DNA from: Weeksellaceae bacterium
GTDB lineage: Bacteria; Bacteroidota; Bacteroidia; Flavobacteriales; Weeksellaceae
Direction of reading: 5' to 3'
Length of the DNA stretch: 64,000 bases
Assembly: GCA_949788275.1 (NCBI GenBank)
Contig: OX460916.1
Location: 2,914,001 to 2,978,000 of the forward strand
How positions within the stretch are numbered: the stretch's first letter is position 1; each line of letters begins with the position of its first letter. Position numbers and translations under genes: made by a program. The notes under the pieces were generated by a model, which was not told where the DNA came from, made no database searches, and was given only the letters and a program-made list of their open reading frames with translations. Below are positions 17,475 to 26,493 of this stretch, piece by piece.

Positions 17475-19364
17475 ATGGAAAATTACTTATGGTTAATTCC
17501 TTTGATTCCATTCATTGGATTTTTAATAAACGGTTTAGGACGAAATGTTCTTTCAAAAAGTTTAGTCAGCTTTATCGGTTGTGGAGCCGTTTTAGCCAGT
17601 TTTATTTTGTCGGTTATGGTCTTCGTCAATGTACCTTCTGGTGCAGGCGCCGAACCTGTTATTGCGCATTATTTTGACATTATCAATATTCCAACCTTTA
17701 AAATTCCGTTTGCGTTTCAAATCGATGCGTTAACGAGTTTATTCTTGTTAATCATTACGGGAGTTGGTTTATTAATTCATATTTATAGTAGTGCTTACAT
17801 GAGCGAGGACAAAGGTTTTGCGAAATTCTTCGCCTACCTAAACTTGTTTATTTTCTTCATGCTTTTATTGGTGATGGGGAATAACTTCTTTATCATGTTT
17901 ATCGGTTGGGAAGGTGTAGGTCTTTGTTCGTTCTTATTAATTGGGTTTTGGTTTACCAATCCTTCTTACATCAAGGCGGCGAAGAAAGCTTTTATTATGA
18001 ACCGTATCGGTGATGTTGGCTTTTTACTAGCCATGTTCTGGATTTTCTTTGAATTCGGAACCCTTGAATACACCGCCGTTTTCAATCAACTCAATGCAGC
18101 ACCCGAATTTATTACGGCTTCTGCTTTAACAGGAATTACTTTATTGTTATTCCTTGCGGCAACAGGTAAATCGGCTCAGCTGCCATTGTTTACCTGGTTA
18201 CCCGATGCCATGGCTGGTCCAACCCCTGTTTCTGCCTTAATTCACGCAGCAACCATGGTTACGGCTGGTATCTTTATGATTACCCGTTGCAACGAGTTAT
18301 TCACCATGGCGCCATTTACCCTAGAAATTATTCAATGGGTAGGTATATTTACCGCCTTTATTACGGCGACCATTGCCATGCGCCAAAACGATATCAAAAA
18401 AGTCTTGGCGTACTCTACGGTTTCTCAGTTAGGATTAATGTTTGCGGCAATTGGTTCGGGAGCTTACATCGCTGCTGTTTTCCACGTAATGACCCACGCC
18501 TTTTTCAAAGCCTTATTATTCTTAGGGGCCGGTTCTGTAATCCATGGTATGGATAACGAACAAGACATGACGAAAATGGGTGGCTTAAAAAAATATATGC
18601 CGATTACCCATGCGACTTTCTTAATCGGATGTTTAGCCATTGCAGGAATCCCAGGTTTTTCTGGTTTCTTTTCAAAGGACGAAATGCTATTAGGCATGTT
18701 TGTTTCTAATAAAGTAATCTATGCAATCGGAATCATTGTTTCGTTAATGACAACCTTCTATATGTTCCGTTTATATGCCATGACCTTCTTAGGGAAATTG
18801 CGTTCTAAAGATGCTCATCCTCATGAAAGTCCTGCGGCCATGACGATTCCTTTAATTGTTTTAGCCGTACTTTCTGTGATTGCAGGGTTCATCGGAATCC
18901 CCGCTTTATTTATGGAAGATGGTCATCAATTGCAGACCTTCTTATCGGGTGTAGTCCATATAGATCATGCCTATCACGTTGCCCATTCAACCGAATGGAT
19001 TATGATGATTGGTTTATTCATTGGTGTTATAGCCGCTATTTATTTAGCCCTTACTAAATACACCGATAAAGTCGATGGAGAAGCAACAGGTATTGCAAAA
19101 TTCTTTGAAAACAAATGGTACATCGACGAATTGTATGAAAAAGCCGTTAGTCAACCCATTGTTGATATGGGTGATGTATTAAAGAAATACGTTGAAAAAG
19201 CCGGTTTAGTTGCTTTGGTTTCGGGCGTTGGAAACGTTTCGGGTAAAGCTTCTAGACAAGTACGTCTTTTGCAAAACGGAAATGTAGGATTCTATATTCT
19301 GTTAATGACCCTTGGCGTTGTTGCAGGTATTGGAATATTTTTTATTGGATATTTTTTAAAATAG
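17475..19364 (+). CDS. nuoL: NADH-quinone oxidoreductase subunit L
   Basis: A 629-residue antiporter-like proton-pumping subunit (ND5 family). Motifs: GWEGVGLCSFLLIGFW, LPLFTWLPDAMAGPTPVSALIHAATMVTAG (split here into TWLPDAMAGPTPVSALIHAA) and the following pump lysines. The C-terminal part after about residue 500 contains the lateral-helix region linking the distal pump units. It is slightly longer than typical. It starts 3 bases after nuoK. Confidence 0.97.
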   Translation: MENYLWLIPLIPFIGFLINGLGRNVLSKSLVSFIGCGAVLASFILSVMVFVNVPSGAGAEPVIAHYFDIINIPTFKIPFAFQIDALTSLFLLIITGVGLLIHIYSSAYMSEDKGFAKFFAYLNLFIFFMLLLVMGNNFFIMFIGWEGVGLCSFLLIGFWFTNPSYIKAAKKAFIMNRIGDVGFLLAMFWIFFEFGTLEYTAVFNQLNAAPEFITASALTGITLLLFLAATGKSAQLPLFTWLPDAMAGPTPVSALIHAATMVTAGIFMITRCNELFTMAPFTLEIIQWVGIFTAFITATIAMRQNDIKKVLAYSTVSQLGLMFAAIGSGAYIAAVFHVMTHAFFKALLFLGAGSVIHGMDNEQDMTKMGGLKKYMPITHATFLIGCLAIAGIPGFSGFFSKDEMLLGMFVSNKVIYAIGIIVSLMTTFYMFRLYAMTFLGKLRSKDAHPHESPAAMTIPLIVLAVLSVIAGFIGIPALFMEDGHQLQTFLSGVVHIDHAYHVAHSTEWIMMIGLFIGVIAAIYLALTKYTDKVDGEATGIAKFFENKWYIDELYEKAVSQPIVDMGDVLKKYVEKAGLVALVSGVGNVSGKASRQVRLLQNGNVGFYILLMTLGVVAGIGIFFIGYFLK

Positions 19365-19372
19365 GTTAAGAA

Positions 19373-20791
19373 ATGCTTTTATCATTATTTATCATAGTAC
19401 CATTAATAGCCGGAATCTTCTTGCTATTAATGAAAGATCAACAACCACAGAAGTGGTTAGGAGCATTCGTCAGTGGTGTATTAGTTAGCGGATTTGCTTA
19501 CCTTTTTGTAAAAGGAGGAAGCACAGAACTTTGCTATCACGCACCATGGTTTACTTTTAACAACGTAAAAACCTACTTTGCTTTAAATGCGCAAGGTTTA
19601 GGTGGCTTAATGCTGTTATTATCAAACCTTGTTTATACCGCTTTATTCGTTTATTTAGCATCGAGTAAGCAAAAATATTCCAATGCATTTTACGGTTTAT
19701 TAATGTTAACCCTTGCTGGTTTAAACGGTGTATTCTTGGCCGAAGATTTAGTTTTATTTTACTTCTTCTGGGAAATTGTTTTAATTCCTGTCTATTTCCT
19801 AATCGGACTATGGGGGCATGGAAAAGACAAGATCAAGGCCAATATGACTTTTTTCCTTTACACTGTTTTAGGATCAATGTTTATGTTAGCGGGGATTGTT
19901 TACATTGGTTTTGCTTTAAAACCCGACTCATTTATGTTGGCCGACGTACAAGCGGTTACGGCCGAAAACTACTCAACCAACACCGCGTTAGCTTTGTTGT
20001 TTTTAATTGCCTTTGTGATTAAAATTCCAATCTTCCCCTTTCATACCTGGCAACCCACAGCCTATAAAACCTCTGCAACACCAATTACGGTTGTATTAAG
20101 TGCCTTAATGGCCAAAATGGGATTATTTGCCGTTGTCACATGGTTTTTAGGGTTATTTCCTACCGTATCTAACTTGTTCCAATACATTTTATACCTAGCC
20201 ATATTTGGTTTACTATACGCTTCATTAATTGCCTTAAGCAGTAAAAATGTAAAGAAAATTATTGCCTATAGTTCAATTGCCCACTTAGCTTTAATCTTTG
20301 TTTCGTTATTTACAGAACAAGCAACAGGCGTTACAGGGGCTTATTTCCAAATGTTCTCTCACGGTTTAGTCGTTTTAGGACTTTGGTTATGTGTTGATAT
20401 TTTAGAGCGACGATACAATGTAACCGACATCGATTCTATCCGTGGTTTAGCAATTACGAACCCTACCATTGCCATCTTTATGATGATCTTTGGTGTGGCC
20501 AACATTTCGCTTCCATTAACCAGTGCATTCATTGGTGAATTCATGATGTTAACTTCGCTATTCGCTTACAACCCTATTTTATGTGTTGTAGCGTGTTTAG
20601 GTGTTATCTTATCGGCTGTATATACCTTAAGACTGTTAGGGGCTATCCTTTTCGGAAAACCAAAAACAGCCAAGAAGGCCAAAGAAACAAAAGACGGGTT
20701 TGGGGTTATAGCTGTTTTAGCCATTATCGCCCTGTTAATTATTGGGCTTGGAATTTACCCAGCACCGATTTTTAATTTATTAGCTCATTAA
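19373..20791 (+). CDS. nuoM: NADH-quinone oxidoreductase subunit M
   Basis: A 472-residue antiporter-like subunit (ND4 family) with about 14 helices. FYFFWEIVLIPVYFLIGLWG contains the pump glutamate, and PIFPFHTWQPTAYKTSATP replaces the usual LPDAHTEAP loop, which is a noticeable local divergence from E. coli. HGLVVLGLWL and AYSSIAHLAL are also present. It is the middle pump of the membrane arm. Confidence 0.96.
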   Translation: MLLSLFIIVPLIAGIFLLLMKDQQPQKWLGAFVSGVLVSGFAYLFVKGGSTELCYHAPWFTFNNVKTYFALNAQGLGGLMLLLSNLVYTALFVYLASSKQKYSNAFYGLLMLTLAGLNGVFLAEDLVLFYFFWEIVLIPVYFLIGLWGHGKDKIKANMTFFLYTVLGSMFMLAGIVYIGFALKPDSFMLADVQAVTAENYSTNTALALLFLIAFVIKIPIFPFHTWQPTAYKTSATPITVVLSALMAKMGLFAVVTWFLGLFPTVSNLFQYILYLAIFGLLYASLIALSSKNVKKIIAYSSIAHLALIFVSLFTEQATGVTGAYFQMFSHGLVVLGLWLCVDILERRYNVTDIDSIRGLAITNPTIAIFMMIFGVANISLPLTSAFIGEFMMLTSLFAYNPILCVVACLGVILSAVYTLRLLGAILFGKPKTAKKAKETKDGFGVIAVLAIIALLIIGLGIYPAPIFNLLAH

Positions 20792-20812
20792 ATCATTTTG
20801 AACGATTAGAAT

Positions 20813-22201
20813 ATGAATATTATAATATTATCAGCACTTTCAGGAATTGTCTTAATGTTTAGCGGTTTTTTTATCAAAAATCACCGTACACTAAACGCCT
20901 TGGCAGTTGTTATGTTCATCCTTATGATTATTGGTGGGGTAACACAACTTACGGGTTGTTCTATGCTCGATGGACACTTTCCAAACATGCTTGGTGAATC
21001 CTTGTATGGCGTATCCTTCTTTATTGCTTTAGCGGCTTTGGCCATTTTCTATTTATTAATCAATAAAGACGAATTTCAAAAAGTAGGAAAACACGTTGCA
21101 GAATACTACGCTTTACTGTTCTTTTCCTTTGTCGGAATTGCCGTTTTAGCCCAGTTCAATAACTTGGTATTAATGTTCTTAGGAATCGAGATTTTATCAA
21201 TTCCCATGTACATTATTGCGGGTACTGCAAAAGACAATATAAAAAGTACCGAAGCCTCGGTTAAGTATTTCTTAATGGGCGCTTTCTCTACCGGAATTCT
21301 GTTGTTAGGAATTGCATTTCTATACGGAGCCACGGGGACCTTTATGTTAGACAAATTGGTAAACTACGACACGGCTTTTACAGAAATCTATTACCTCGGT
21401 TGGATTCTTGTGTTCTTTGCCTTCTGCTTCAAAGTATCCGCAGCACCCTTCCATTCATGGACGCCAGACGTTTATGCTGGTACACCTACAGTGTTTACAT
21501 CCTATATGTCGACCATTGTCAAGGGAGCTTCATTTTTAGGGCTACTATTGGTCTTAAAATCGTTCCCATTAAACGAAGCCTATAACGAGCATTACAGAAT
21601 CTTGCTATCCATTATTATCGTCTTAACCTTAGTGATCGGAAACTTTGGTGCCTTAACCCAAAAATCGGTTAAGCGAATGATGGCCTATTCATCTATCGCC
21701 CAAGCAGGTTTTATGCTGTTTGTTTTATTTCAAATCAACTCGGCATCTAAAGAAGCTTTATTCTTTTACACCATCACCTATGCCATGGCCAACTTTATCA
21801 TCTTTTATACCATTCAACGGACAAAAAGTGAGAAGTACGACGATTTCATCGGTTTAGGAAAAGCCAATCCAATTTTAGCCTTCGCAACAACAATTGCCCT
21901 AATCTCATTAGCCGGTTTACCTTTAACAGGAGGGTTCTTCGCTAAATTTATGGTGTTGAGTATCGGAGCAGGAGACGAGCAAAATTTAACCTTAATGGTT
22001 GTTGCTCTAGTCATGGCCGTCCTAAGTATGTATTACTATTTCAAAGTAATTGTAAAAATGTACTTTGTAAAAGGAAGAAACAAAGCCACTACACAAGATG
22101 GTTTAACCAATGCCCTATTGGTCATCGGCGTAATTGTCTTAATTGTTATGGGACTATTCCCAGGAATTTTACCATCTCTTTTAGCCACCCCAATGTGGTA
22201 A
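20813..22201 (+). CDS. nuoN: NADH-quinone oxidoreductase subunit N
   Basis: A 462-residue antiporter-like subunit (ND2 family), closest pump to the quinone site. Motifs: LGIEILSIPMYIIAG, EASVKYFLMGAFSTGILL, SAAPFHSWTPDVYAGTPT and AGLPLTGGFFAKF. It is the last gene of the operon; a strong terminator follows 30 bases after the stop. Confidence 0.97.
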   Translation: MNIIILSALSGIVLMFSGFFIKNHRTLNALAVVMFILMIIGGVTQLTGCSMLDGHFPNMLGESLYGVSFFIALAALAIFYLLINKDEFQKVGKHVAEYYALLFFSFVGIAVLAQFNNLVLMFLGIEILSIPMYIIAGTAKDNIKSTEASVKYFLMGAFSTGILLLGIAFLYGATGTFMLDKLVNYDTAFTEIYYLGWILVFFAFCFKVSAAPFHSWTPDVYAGTPTVFTSYMSTIVKGASFLGLLLVLKSFPLNEAYNEHYRILLSIIIVLTLVIGNFGALTQKSVKRMMAYSSIAQAGFMLFVLFQINSASKEALFFYTITYAMANFIIFYTIQRTKSEKYDDFIGLGKANPILAFATTIALISLAGLPLTGGFFAKFMVLSIGAGDEQNLTLMVVALVMAVLSMYYYFKVIVKMYFVKGRNKATTQDGLTNALLVIGVIVLIVMGLFPGILPSLLATPMW

Positions 22202-22231
22202 ATAAATTGTAAAAATTATATTTATATACAC

Positions 22232-22261
22232 AAAGCCTCGGATTTTTCCGAGGCTTTTTTT
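22232..22261 (+). terminator. rho-independent terminator of the nuo operon
   Basis: Perfect 11-bp stem (arms 22232-22242 and 22247-22257, core GCCTCGGA), T4 loop and a run of Ts, placed 30 bases after the nuoN stop. Confidence 0.92.
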
Positions 22262-22291
22262 ATGGCCTATTGGTTCATTTTTTTCTTTTCA

Positions 22292-22390
22292 TTGGGCGCC
22301 GCCTTCGGCCGGGCTTTCCACTATAGTTTTGTTTGGTGGCGCATACGCGCAACACCACCAAACAAAAGCTGCCGTTGCAATCCCTGGCGC
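22292..22390 (+). repeat. interspersed intergenic element, copy B
   Basis: Second copy of the five-member family. Left block TTGGGCG, CGGGCTTTCC, an internal hairpin whose arms TTTTGTTTGGTG and CACCAAACAAAA match over 12 bp, and right block AATCCCTGGCGC. The hairpin sequence differs from the other copies but pairing is kept. Confidence 0.8.
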
Positions 22391-22589
22391 ATCATTTTAG
22401 CACATAAAGTCACTTCGTTTTCCCAAGACTGTGTCATTAAAATACTTGTTGTAAATGGCTTCAAAACGGGTAACTGAAAGAATAGAATGCAATTGAATGT
22501 TTATATTTAATTGTAATCTCATTTTATTCGAGCATGAGTATTGATCACATCCAAGCGAATTGATCGATTTAATTTTTTATCGAATCGGA
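22391..22589. other. gap without recognisable genes
   Basis: About 200 bases of increasingly AT-rich DNA between the copy B element and the left 61-bp inverted repeat. No reading frame with family features, no hairpin with a T-run and no promoter box that I can support. Confidence 0.5.
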
Positions 22590-22650
22590 TAAGAATATAA
22601 ATTATATGTCGAATTTAGTGGTGTCTTAAAAAGGAGAAGCCTACAGTTTT
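22590..22650 (+). repeat. 61-bp inverted repeat, left arm
   Basis: Pairs with 26885-26945 in inverted orientation with about 7 mismatches in 61 bases; shared stretches include TGTCGAATTTAGT and AAGCCTACAGTTTT. It ends 13 bases before the start of the WG-repeat gene. It may be a transposon end or a duplicated promoter segment. Confidence 0.8.
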
Positions 22651-22663
22651 TAAATTAACTTTT

Positions 22664-23245
22664 ATGAAAAATATAATATTTTGTTTTTTTATTTTATTTC
22701 TTTTTACAAAAGTAAGTGCTCAATGTAATTTAGAGAAGTTTACTTTAATACGTTCAGATACTATTACTTCGGAGAAATATACTTTGGTTGCGGAAGATGG
22801 AATAATAAAAAAACTAGATCCTAATAAATACATTGTTAGTCTCTCGTATCATGAAAATTCATATTTTGCTACTTTTTTAATAAAAGAAAAAAAAGGGTGG
22901 AATGTTATAGATTTCAATGAAAATATTCTATTTGAAGTATATAATACTATTTCTAATGAACCTTGGCCAGATTATTTAATTGAAAATAGAATCAGAATTA
23001 TTGGAAAAAATAAAAAAATAGGGTTTGCAAACGAGTGTGGTAAAATTATTATAAAGCCTATTTTTGATTATGTTACAAGCTTTAATAATGGTTACGCTAT
23101 CATAGGTAAAAAATGCCCTGATTCCAGTAGTAAATGTAATCAATATGGGTATATAAATAAAAATGGTAAAATCATTAAAATAGGCAACTATACTTTTAAC
23201 CAAATACAAAAAGAAATTAATTGGAAAGATATCAGTCAAGATTAA
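22664..23245 (+). CDS. secreted WG-repeat protein
   Basis: A 193-residue protein with a Sec signal peptide (hydrophobic residues 3-17, cleavage after VSAQ-like site). Residues about 105-180 contain WG-type beta repeats: KKIGFANECGKIIIKPIFD and YGYINKNGKII. Such repeats occur in many secreted Bacteroidota proteins of unknown role. It is much more AT-rich than nearby housekeeping genes, with many Asn, Ile and Lys residues, which suggests acquired DNA. It starts just inside the left arm of a 61-bp inverted repeat and is followed by a hairpin terminator. Function unknown. Confidence 0.75.
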   Translation: MKNIIFCFFILFLFTKVSAQCNLEKFTLIRSDTITSEKYTLVAEDGIIKKLDPNKYIVSLSYHENSYFATFLIKEKKGWNVIDFNENILFEVYNTISNEPWPDYLIENRIRIIGKNKKIGFANECGKIIIKPIFDYVTSFNNGYAIIGKKCPDSSSKCNQYGYINKNGKIIKIGNYTFNQIQKEINWKDISQD

Positions 23246-23277
23246 AATACCTATAAAATACCTTTTATGTAAAATAC

Positions 23278-23301
23278 AAAACCTGCATTTGGAGGTTTTT
23301 T
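23278..23301 (+). terminator. probable terminator of the WG-repeat gene
   Basis: Arms AAAACCT (23278-23284) and AGGTTTT (23293-23299) with an 8-nt loop and extra Ts. The stem is short. The IS256-type end begins directly after it. Confidence 0.5.
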
Positions 23302-23303
23302 TA

Positions 23304-23375
23304 GACACTGTCCCACAAACGGTGTAAGTATAAAATTCTACTTGGGTTAAAACCGAGCAGAATTAATATTTATAC
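23304..23375 (+). mobile_element. solo left end of an IS256-type element
   Basis: Starts GACACTGTCCCACAAACGG and continues through GTGTAAGTATAAAATTC and GGGTTAAAACCGAGCAG. It matches 27529-27592, which lies directly in front of a truncated IS256-family transposase, with few differences over about 60 bases. No transposase follows here; after about 23375 the similarity stops. This is a remnant. Confidence 0.7.
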
Positions 23376-23442
23376 AAACATGTATAACGTTGTTTTTATA
23401 TAATATCTTATTTATTGAATTTTACCTGTTTCATTAGCAGTA

Positions 23443-23606
23443 TCATCTATTTGAATTTTTTTCTTGTTTTCCTGTTCCATCATCTGGATATTCATTTTCA
23501 GAACGCCCCACTTCTATCATTACAGTTGTTGAAGTTCCTCCTTTTATAGAAGATAACTGTGATTTTTTACTTCCTTGCTTTTTAAAGCTTCTAATTGTTT
23601 ATTCAT
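23443..23606 (-). pseudogene. frameshifted double-glycine leader peptide (bacteriocin/RiPP-like precursor)
   Basis: A small leftward frame beginning with ATG at 23606-23604 reads MNKQLEALKSKEVK and then stops early at 23544. Adding one base in either of two A-runs (near 23589-23585 or 23572-23567) gives a continuous 54-residue peptide whose N-terminal part ends SQLSSIKGG at residue 24, followed by TSTTVMIEVGRSENEYPDDG. A 24-residue leader ending in GG is the pattern of peptides exported by bacteriocin-type ABC transporters and of Bacteroidota peptide-modification targets. No processing or export gene is nearby. The reading is inferred; it could also be chance. Confidence 0.4.
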
Positions 23607-23642
23607 AATAATTAATTTACACAACAGTAGTGATGGGTAAAA

Positions 23643-23911
23643 TTAATCTTCACAAGTATTTAACCAAAAAACTTTTCCTAAACTATTAGTCTTAAAATCT
23701 ATACCATTATCTTTTAATAAATAATTATTGTGCCTTCCTGTCAAATGCCACATTATATAGCCGTAGTCACATTTCCCTATATTATTCAATTTTTTCTCTT
23801 TTTTTATTAAATCAATCAATTCACTAAAAAACATCTTTGGCGAATGAACTAAAATTAATGCAGGAGTATAATTACTATTTATTACTCCTCCTACTTTAAG
23901 AATTCTACTTT
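23643..23911 (-). pseudogene. 3' part of a DUF6624-like gene split by an IS21 insertion
   Basis: Encodes the C-terminal 87-89 residues, from SRILKVGG to the stop, with the family-like segment HSPKMFFSELIDLIKKEKK. Its other half is at 26489-26836. Taking out 23912-26488 plus one copy of the 5-bp duplication joins the halves in frame into a 203-residue protein. A longer frame that runs upstream into the insertion sequence is an artefact of the IS end. Confidence 0.85.
23907..23911. repeat. target site duplication, left copy
   Basis: ACTTT, repeated exactly at 26489-26493 on the other side of the IS21-family element. Confidence 0.85.
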
Positions 23912-23915
23912 TGGT

Positions 23916-23961
23916 TATTTCGGTCTGACCGTGCCACCTATTTCGGTCAAATGGTGCCACT
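23916..23961. repeat. left terminal repeats of the IS21 element
   Basis: Two tandem 23-bp units, each TATTTCGGTC + 5 variable bases + GTGCCAC, expected transposase binding sites. The right end has four related units between about 26352 and 26488. Confidence 0.75.
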
Positions 23962-24003
23962 TTAAAAAGTTATACAATAATACAAAAAAAGTTATTTCAA
24001 ACG

Positions 24004-24732
24004 CTAAAAGTTTGTCTTCCTCATTGATTCTCCATTAAGATCTATTCTATGCGAAGAGTTGACGATTCGATCAAGAACCGCATCTGCAATAGTATTTTCC
24101 CCGATTAAAGGATACCAAGCAGCTACAGGTATTTGTGAGGATAAAATAATAGAAGCTTGATTATACCTTTGATCAACGATATCAAAGAGTGCTTCTCTAA
24201 TCAGATTATCAAAAGGCTGTAGTCCAAAGTCATCCAAAATAAGCAAGTCACATTTGAGTACTTTCTTGATTTCTCTTTGATAGGTTCCATCTATTTTACT
24301 TGATTTTAGCAGGTTAAATAGATTGGCTGTATTAAAGTAAAGTACTTTATGTTCCATAAGACAAGCTTGATGTCCTAAGGCTTGAGCAAGATAACTTTTA
24401 CCAACTCCACTGGCTCCAGTTAAAATAATATTTTGTTTTTTCAGTATAAAATCTAAGGTAGTTAGCCTATTAAAAGCATTTCTGTCAAGATCTCTATTAT
24501 GGGTATAATTAATATCAGCTATGCTAGCATTTTGCCTAAAATTAGCTTGTTTAATTAATCTTTCTACTTTTCTATTTTGTCTGTTTTCATACTCATGGTC
24601 TGTTAGTAAAGCAATGTATTCATCTATGGTAAAAGATGTGATTGTGTTGTCTTTCATGTGTCTGTTGTGTAATGAAGCCATGTCGCTTAATCGCATTGCT
24701 TTTAGTTTTTCGATAGTCTGGTTGTTATCCAT
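24004..24732 (-). CDS. istB: IS21-family helper ATPase IstB
   Basis: A 242-residue AAA+ ATPase of the IstB/DnaC type that directs IstA to target DNA. Walker A is GASGVGKSYLAQALG near residue 106, Walker B is LLILDDFGLQPFD, and SSQIPVAAWYPLIG with DRIVNSSHRIDL near the end carries the sensor and arginine region. It begins 18 bases after the istA stop, consistent with translational coupling. Confidence 0.95.
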   Translation of the reverse strand: MDNNQTIEKLKAMRLSDMASLHNRHMKDNTITSFTIDEYIALLTDHEYENRQNRKVERLIKQANFRQNASIADINYTHNRDLDRNAFNRLTTLDFILKKQNIILTGASGVGKSYLAQALGHQACLMEHKVLYFNTANLFNLLKSSKIDGTYQREIKKVLKCDLLILDDFGLQPFDNLIREALFDIVDQRYNQASIILSSQIPVAAWYPLIGENTIADAVLDRIVNSSHRIDLNGESMRKTNF

Positions 24733-24750
24733 ATAATTAATTATTAAAGT

Positions 24751-26304
24751 TTATTGATAAGAAGAAGCTCCTCTAATATTGGCGTGTGAAGGGATGTGAG
24801 GAGTATTTGCGTTAAGTTGTTGTATCGTTTCTTGATTGAGATCCATCTTGTGATGAAGGATGTTTTTAATGTGAGTATAAGTTGCTATATTCTCTTTTAA
24901 AGCAAGTTCACAGGCCTTTTCTAATCTATCTGAACCATAGCTTTTATGTAGCTGTATTACTCCCATAACTCGTTTATACCCTATTTCAGGATATTCGACA
25001 TTATCAAGTATTCTCTCTACACATTTCACTACATTTTCACCATGAAGTTGAGCTTGCTTTTTAAAGAATTCTGGACTCCAACTAGTGTAGTATTGATGTG
25101 TACTTGATAGATGGTCTTTTGTTGTATTATATGATCCCTTTGCAGGATTTCGTTTATGTAGAGCTATGCGTACATGATTGTAATAAACTTCAACTGTGGT
25201 ATTGGTGTAATGAATCGTAGTCTGATGACCTATATAACGGTAAGGAACACTGTAATAGCTTTTGTCAGGTGAGAAATATACATAACCTATCTTTTGTACT
25301 TTAGCTCTTTTATAATCTTTAATTTGATAGTTAGAAGATGGCAGAGTTTTTAAATATTGCCTTTCTATAGATTGGAACAGTTCTATGCGACTTGATTCCT
25401 TACGCTGAAAAAGGAGCCGATTGTAATGAGTTAATCTTGTTTGTATTTCTTGGTTTAGCTCCTCTAAGCAGAAGAAGGTCATCTCTTTAATAGGATAATA
25501 GATTCTCTGATACACTAAATTAACCGCGTTTTCCACTAAGGCTTTATCTTGTGGAGAATAGGCTCTTGTTGGATTTACAACGCAACTATAATGGGAGGCA
25601 AAGTCTTTAAAACTTCGATTAATCTGAGCTTCATATTTACTAGAACGAGATACAGCTGATTTTAGATTATCAGACACAATAGCCAGGGGAACACCTCCAT
25701 AAAAGTGTAAAGCATTGATACAACACTGGATTAAATCTTCTTTCTTTTGAGTAGCACATACTTGAACATAGGTGTATTGACTGTTGGGAAGGATAGCCAC
25801 AAACACTTCTACAGGTATTATTTCTCCTGTATGTTTATCTACATACGAAAGCTTTTTACCGGCAAAGTCTATGTACATTTCTTTACCAGGTTCATGCTCT
25901 AACTTCATTGAACCTTTTGCTTGTTTATACTTGCGATTATAGTGTTCCATAAACTGAGTATAACTATAGGGGTTTTCTGCAGTTTCAGTATATTGACTAT
26001 AGTGATAGAGAAAGGTAAAACCAGGATGATTACGGGCTTTATTAACTGTTTCAAAGTACAACATCAACGCATTATGACGCTGTGTATCAACAGTGGTAAA
26101 ACTAGAAAAAAGCTCTGATAATTGCAGTGTTTCAAACGATAAGAGCTGCTCAAGTGAATACTCACTGGCAGCAAAGAGTTGCATATAGGTATTGACTGTA
26201 TTGCGTGAAATACTTAGTGTAGTAGCTATTTTTCGATTACTACAACCATCTAAATGCAAGGTGATAATTTGTTTTAAGTCCATTGGATCAAGTTTATTAG
26301 CCAT
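24751..26304 (-). CDS. istA: IS21-family transposase IstA
   Basis: A 517-residue transposase. An N-terminal helix-turn-helix (GCSNRKIATTLSISRNTVN, residues about 16-34) is followed by the DDE integrase core: first Asp in MYIDFAGKKL, second in AIVSDNLKSAV, and Glu in DKALVENAVN. The C-terminal part is the usual IstA tail. Length is normal and there are no frame breaks, so it is likely active. Confidence 0.95.
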   Translation of the reverse strand: MANKLDPMDLKQIITLHLDGCSNRKIATTLSISRNTVNTYMQLFAASEYSLEQLLSFETLQLSELFSSFTTVDTQRHNALMLYFETVNKARNHPGFTFLYHYSQYTETAENPYSYTQFMEHYNRKYKQAKGSMKLEHEPGKEMYIDFAGKKLSYVDKHTGEIIPVEVFVAILPNSQYTYVQVCATQKKEDLIQCCINALHFYGGVPLAIVSDNLKSAVSRSSKYEAQINRSFKDFASHYSCVVNPTRAYSPQDKALVENAVNLVYQRIYYPIKEMTFFCLEELNQEIQTRLTHYNRLLFQRKESSRIELFQSIERQYLKTLPSSNYQIKDYKRAKVQKIGYVYFSPDKSYYSVPYRYIGHQTTIHYTNTTVEVYYNHVRIALHKRNPAKGSYNTTKDHLSSTHQYYTSWSPEFFKKQAQLHGENVVKCVERILDNVEYPEIGYKRVMGVIQLHKSYGSDRLEKACELALKENIATYTHIKNILHHKMDLNQETIQQLNANTPHIPSHANIRGASSYQ

Positions 26305-26351
26305 ATCTTATCGTTTAGAAAACAACAAGATAGATGTAATTAACTTTTCAA

Positions 26352-26488
26352 AGTGGCACGGTTTGAACCGAAATAACTACAAGTGTTATTTTAAGTGCAC
26401 AAATCAAACTGGAAACTGGCACGGTTTGACCGAAATCACTGGCACAAGTACTCCGAAATCACTGGCATAAATCGAACCGAAATATCCA
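26352..26488. repeat. right terminal repeats of the IS21 element
   Basis: Four degenerate units of GGCACGG...CCGAAAT type at about 26354, 26416, 26440 and 26463, the last ending at the CCA terminus. They are inverted with respect to the left repeats. Confidence 0.7.
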
Positions 26489-26493
26489 ACTTT
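26489..26493. repeat. target site duplication, right copy
   Basis: ACTTT, identical to 23907-23911. Confidence 0.85.

Larger units (their letters stand above)
23912..26488 (-). mobile_element. complete IS21-family insertion sequence (2577 bp)
   Basis: The element has imperfect terminal inverted repeats beginning TGG and ending CCA (left TGGTTATTTCGGTC; right, read inward, TGGATATTTCGGTTC), a 5-bp target duplication, istB and istA both leftward, and multiple terminal repeats as is usual for IS21. The genes look intact. The perfect duplication and the in-frame repair of the interrupted gene indicate a recent insertion. Confidence 0.93.

Noticed and set aside
22664-23245. The WG-repeat gene as an immunity or effector gene of a secretion system.
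   Set aside because: No secretion-system gene or toxin domain lies nearby; the repeats alone do not show a role.
23916-23960. An ATG start near 23960 giving a longer 105-residue protein.
   Set aside because: The first 17 or so codons come from the IS21 terminal repeats; the gene is interrupted there and the real start is at 26836.
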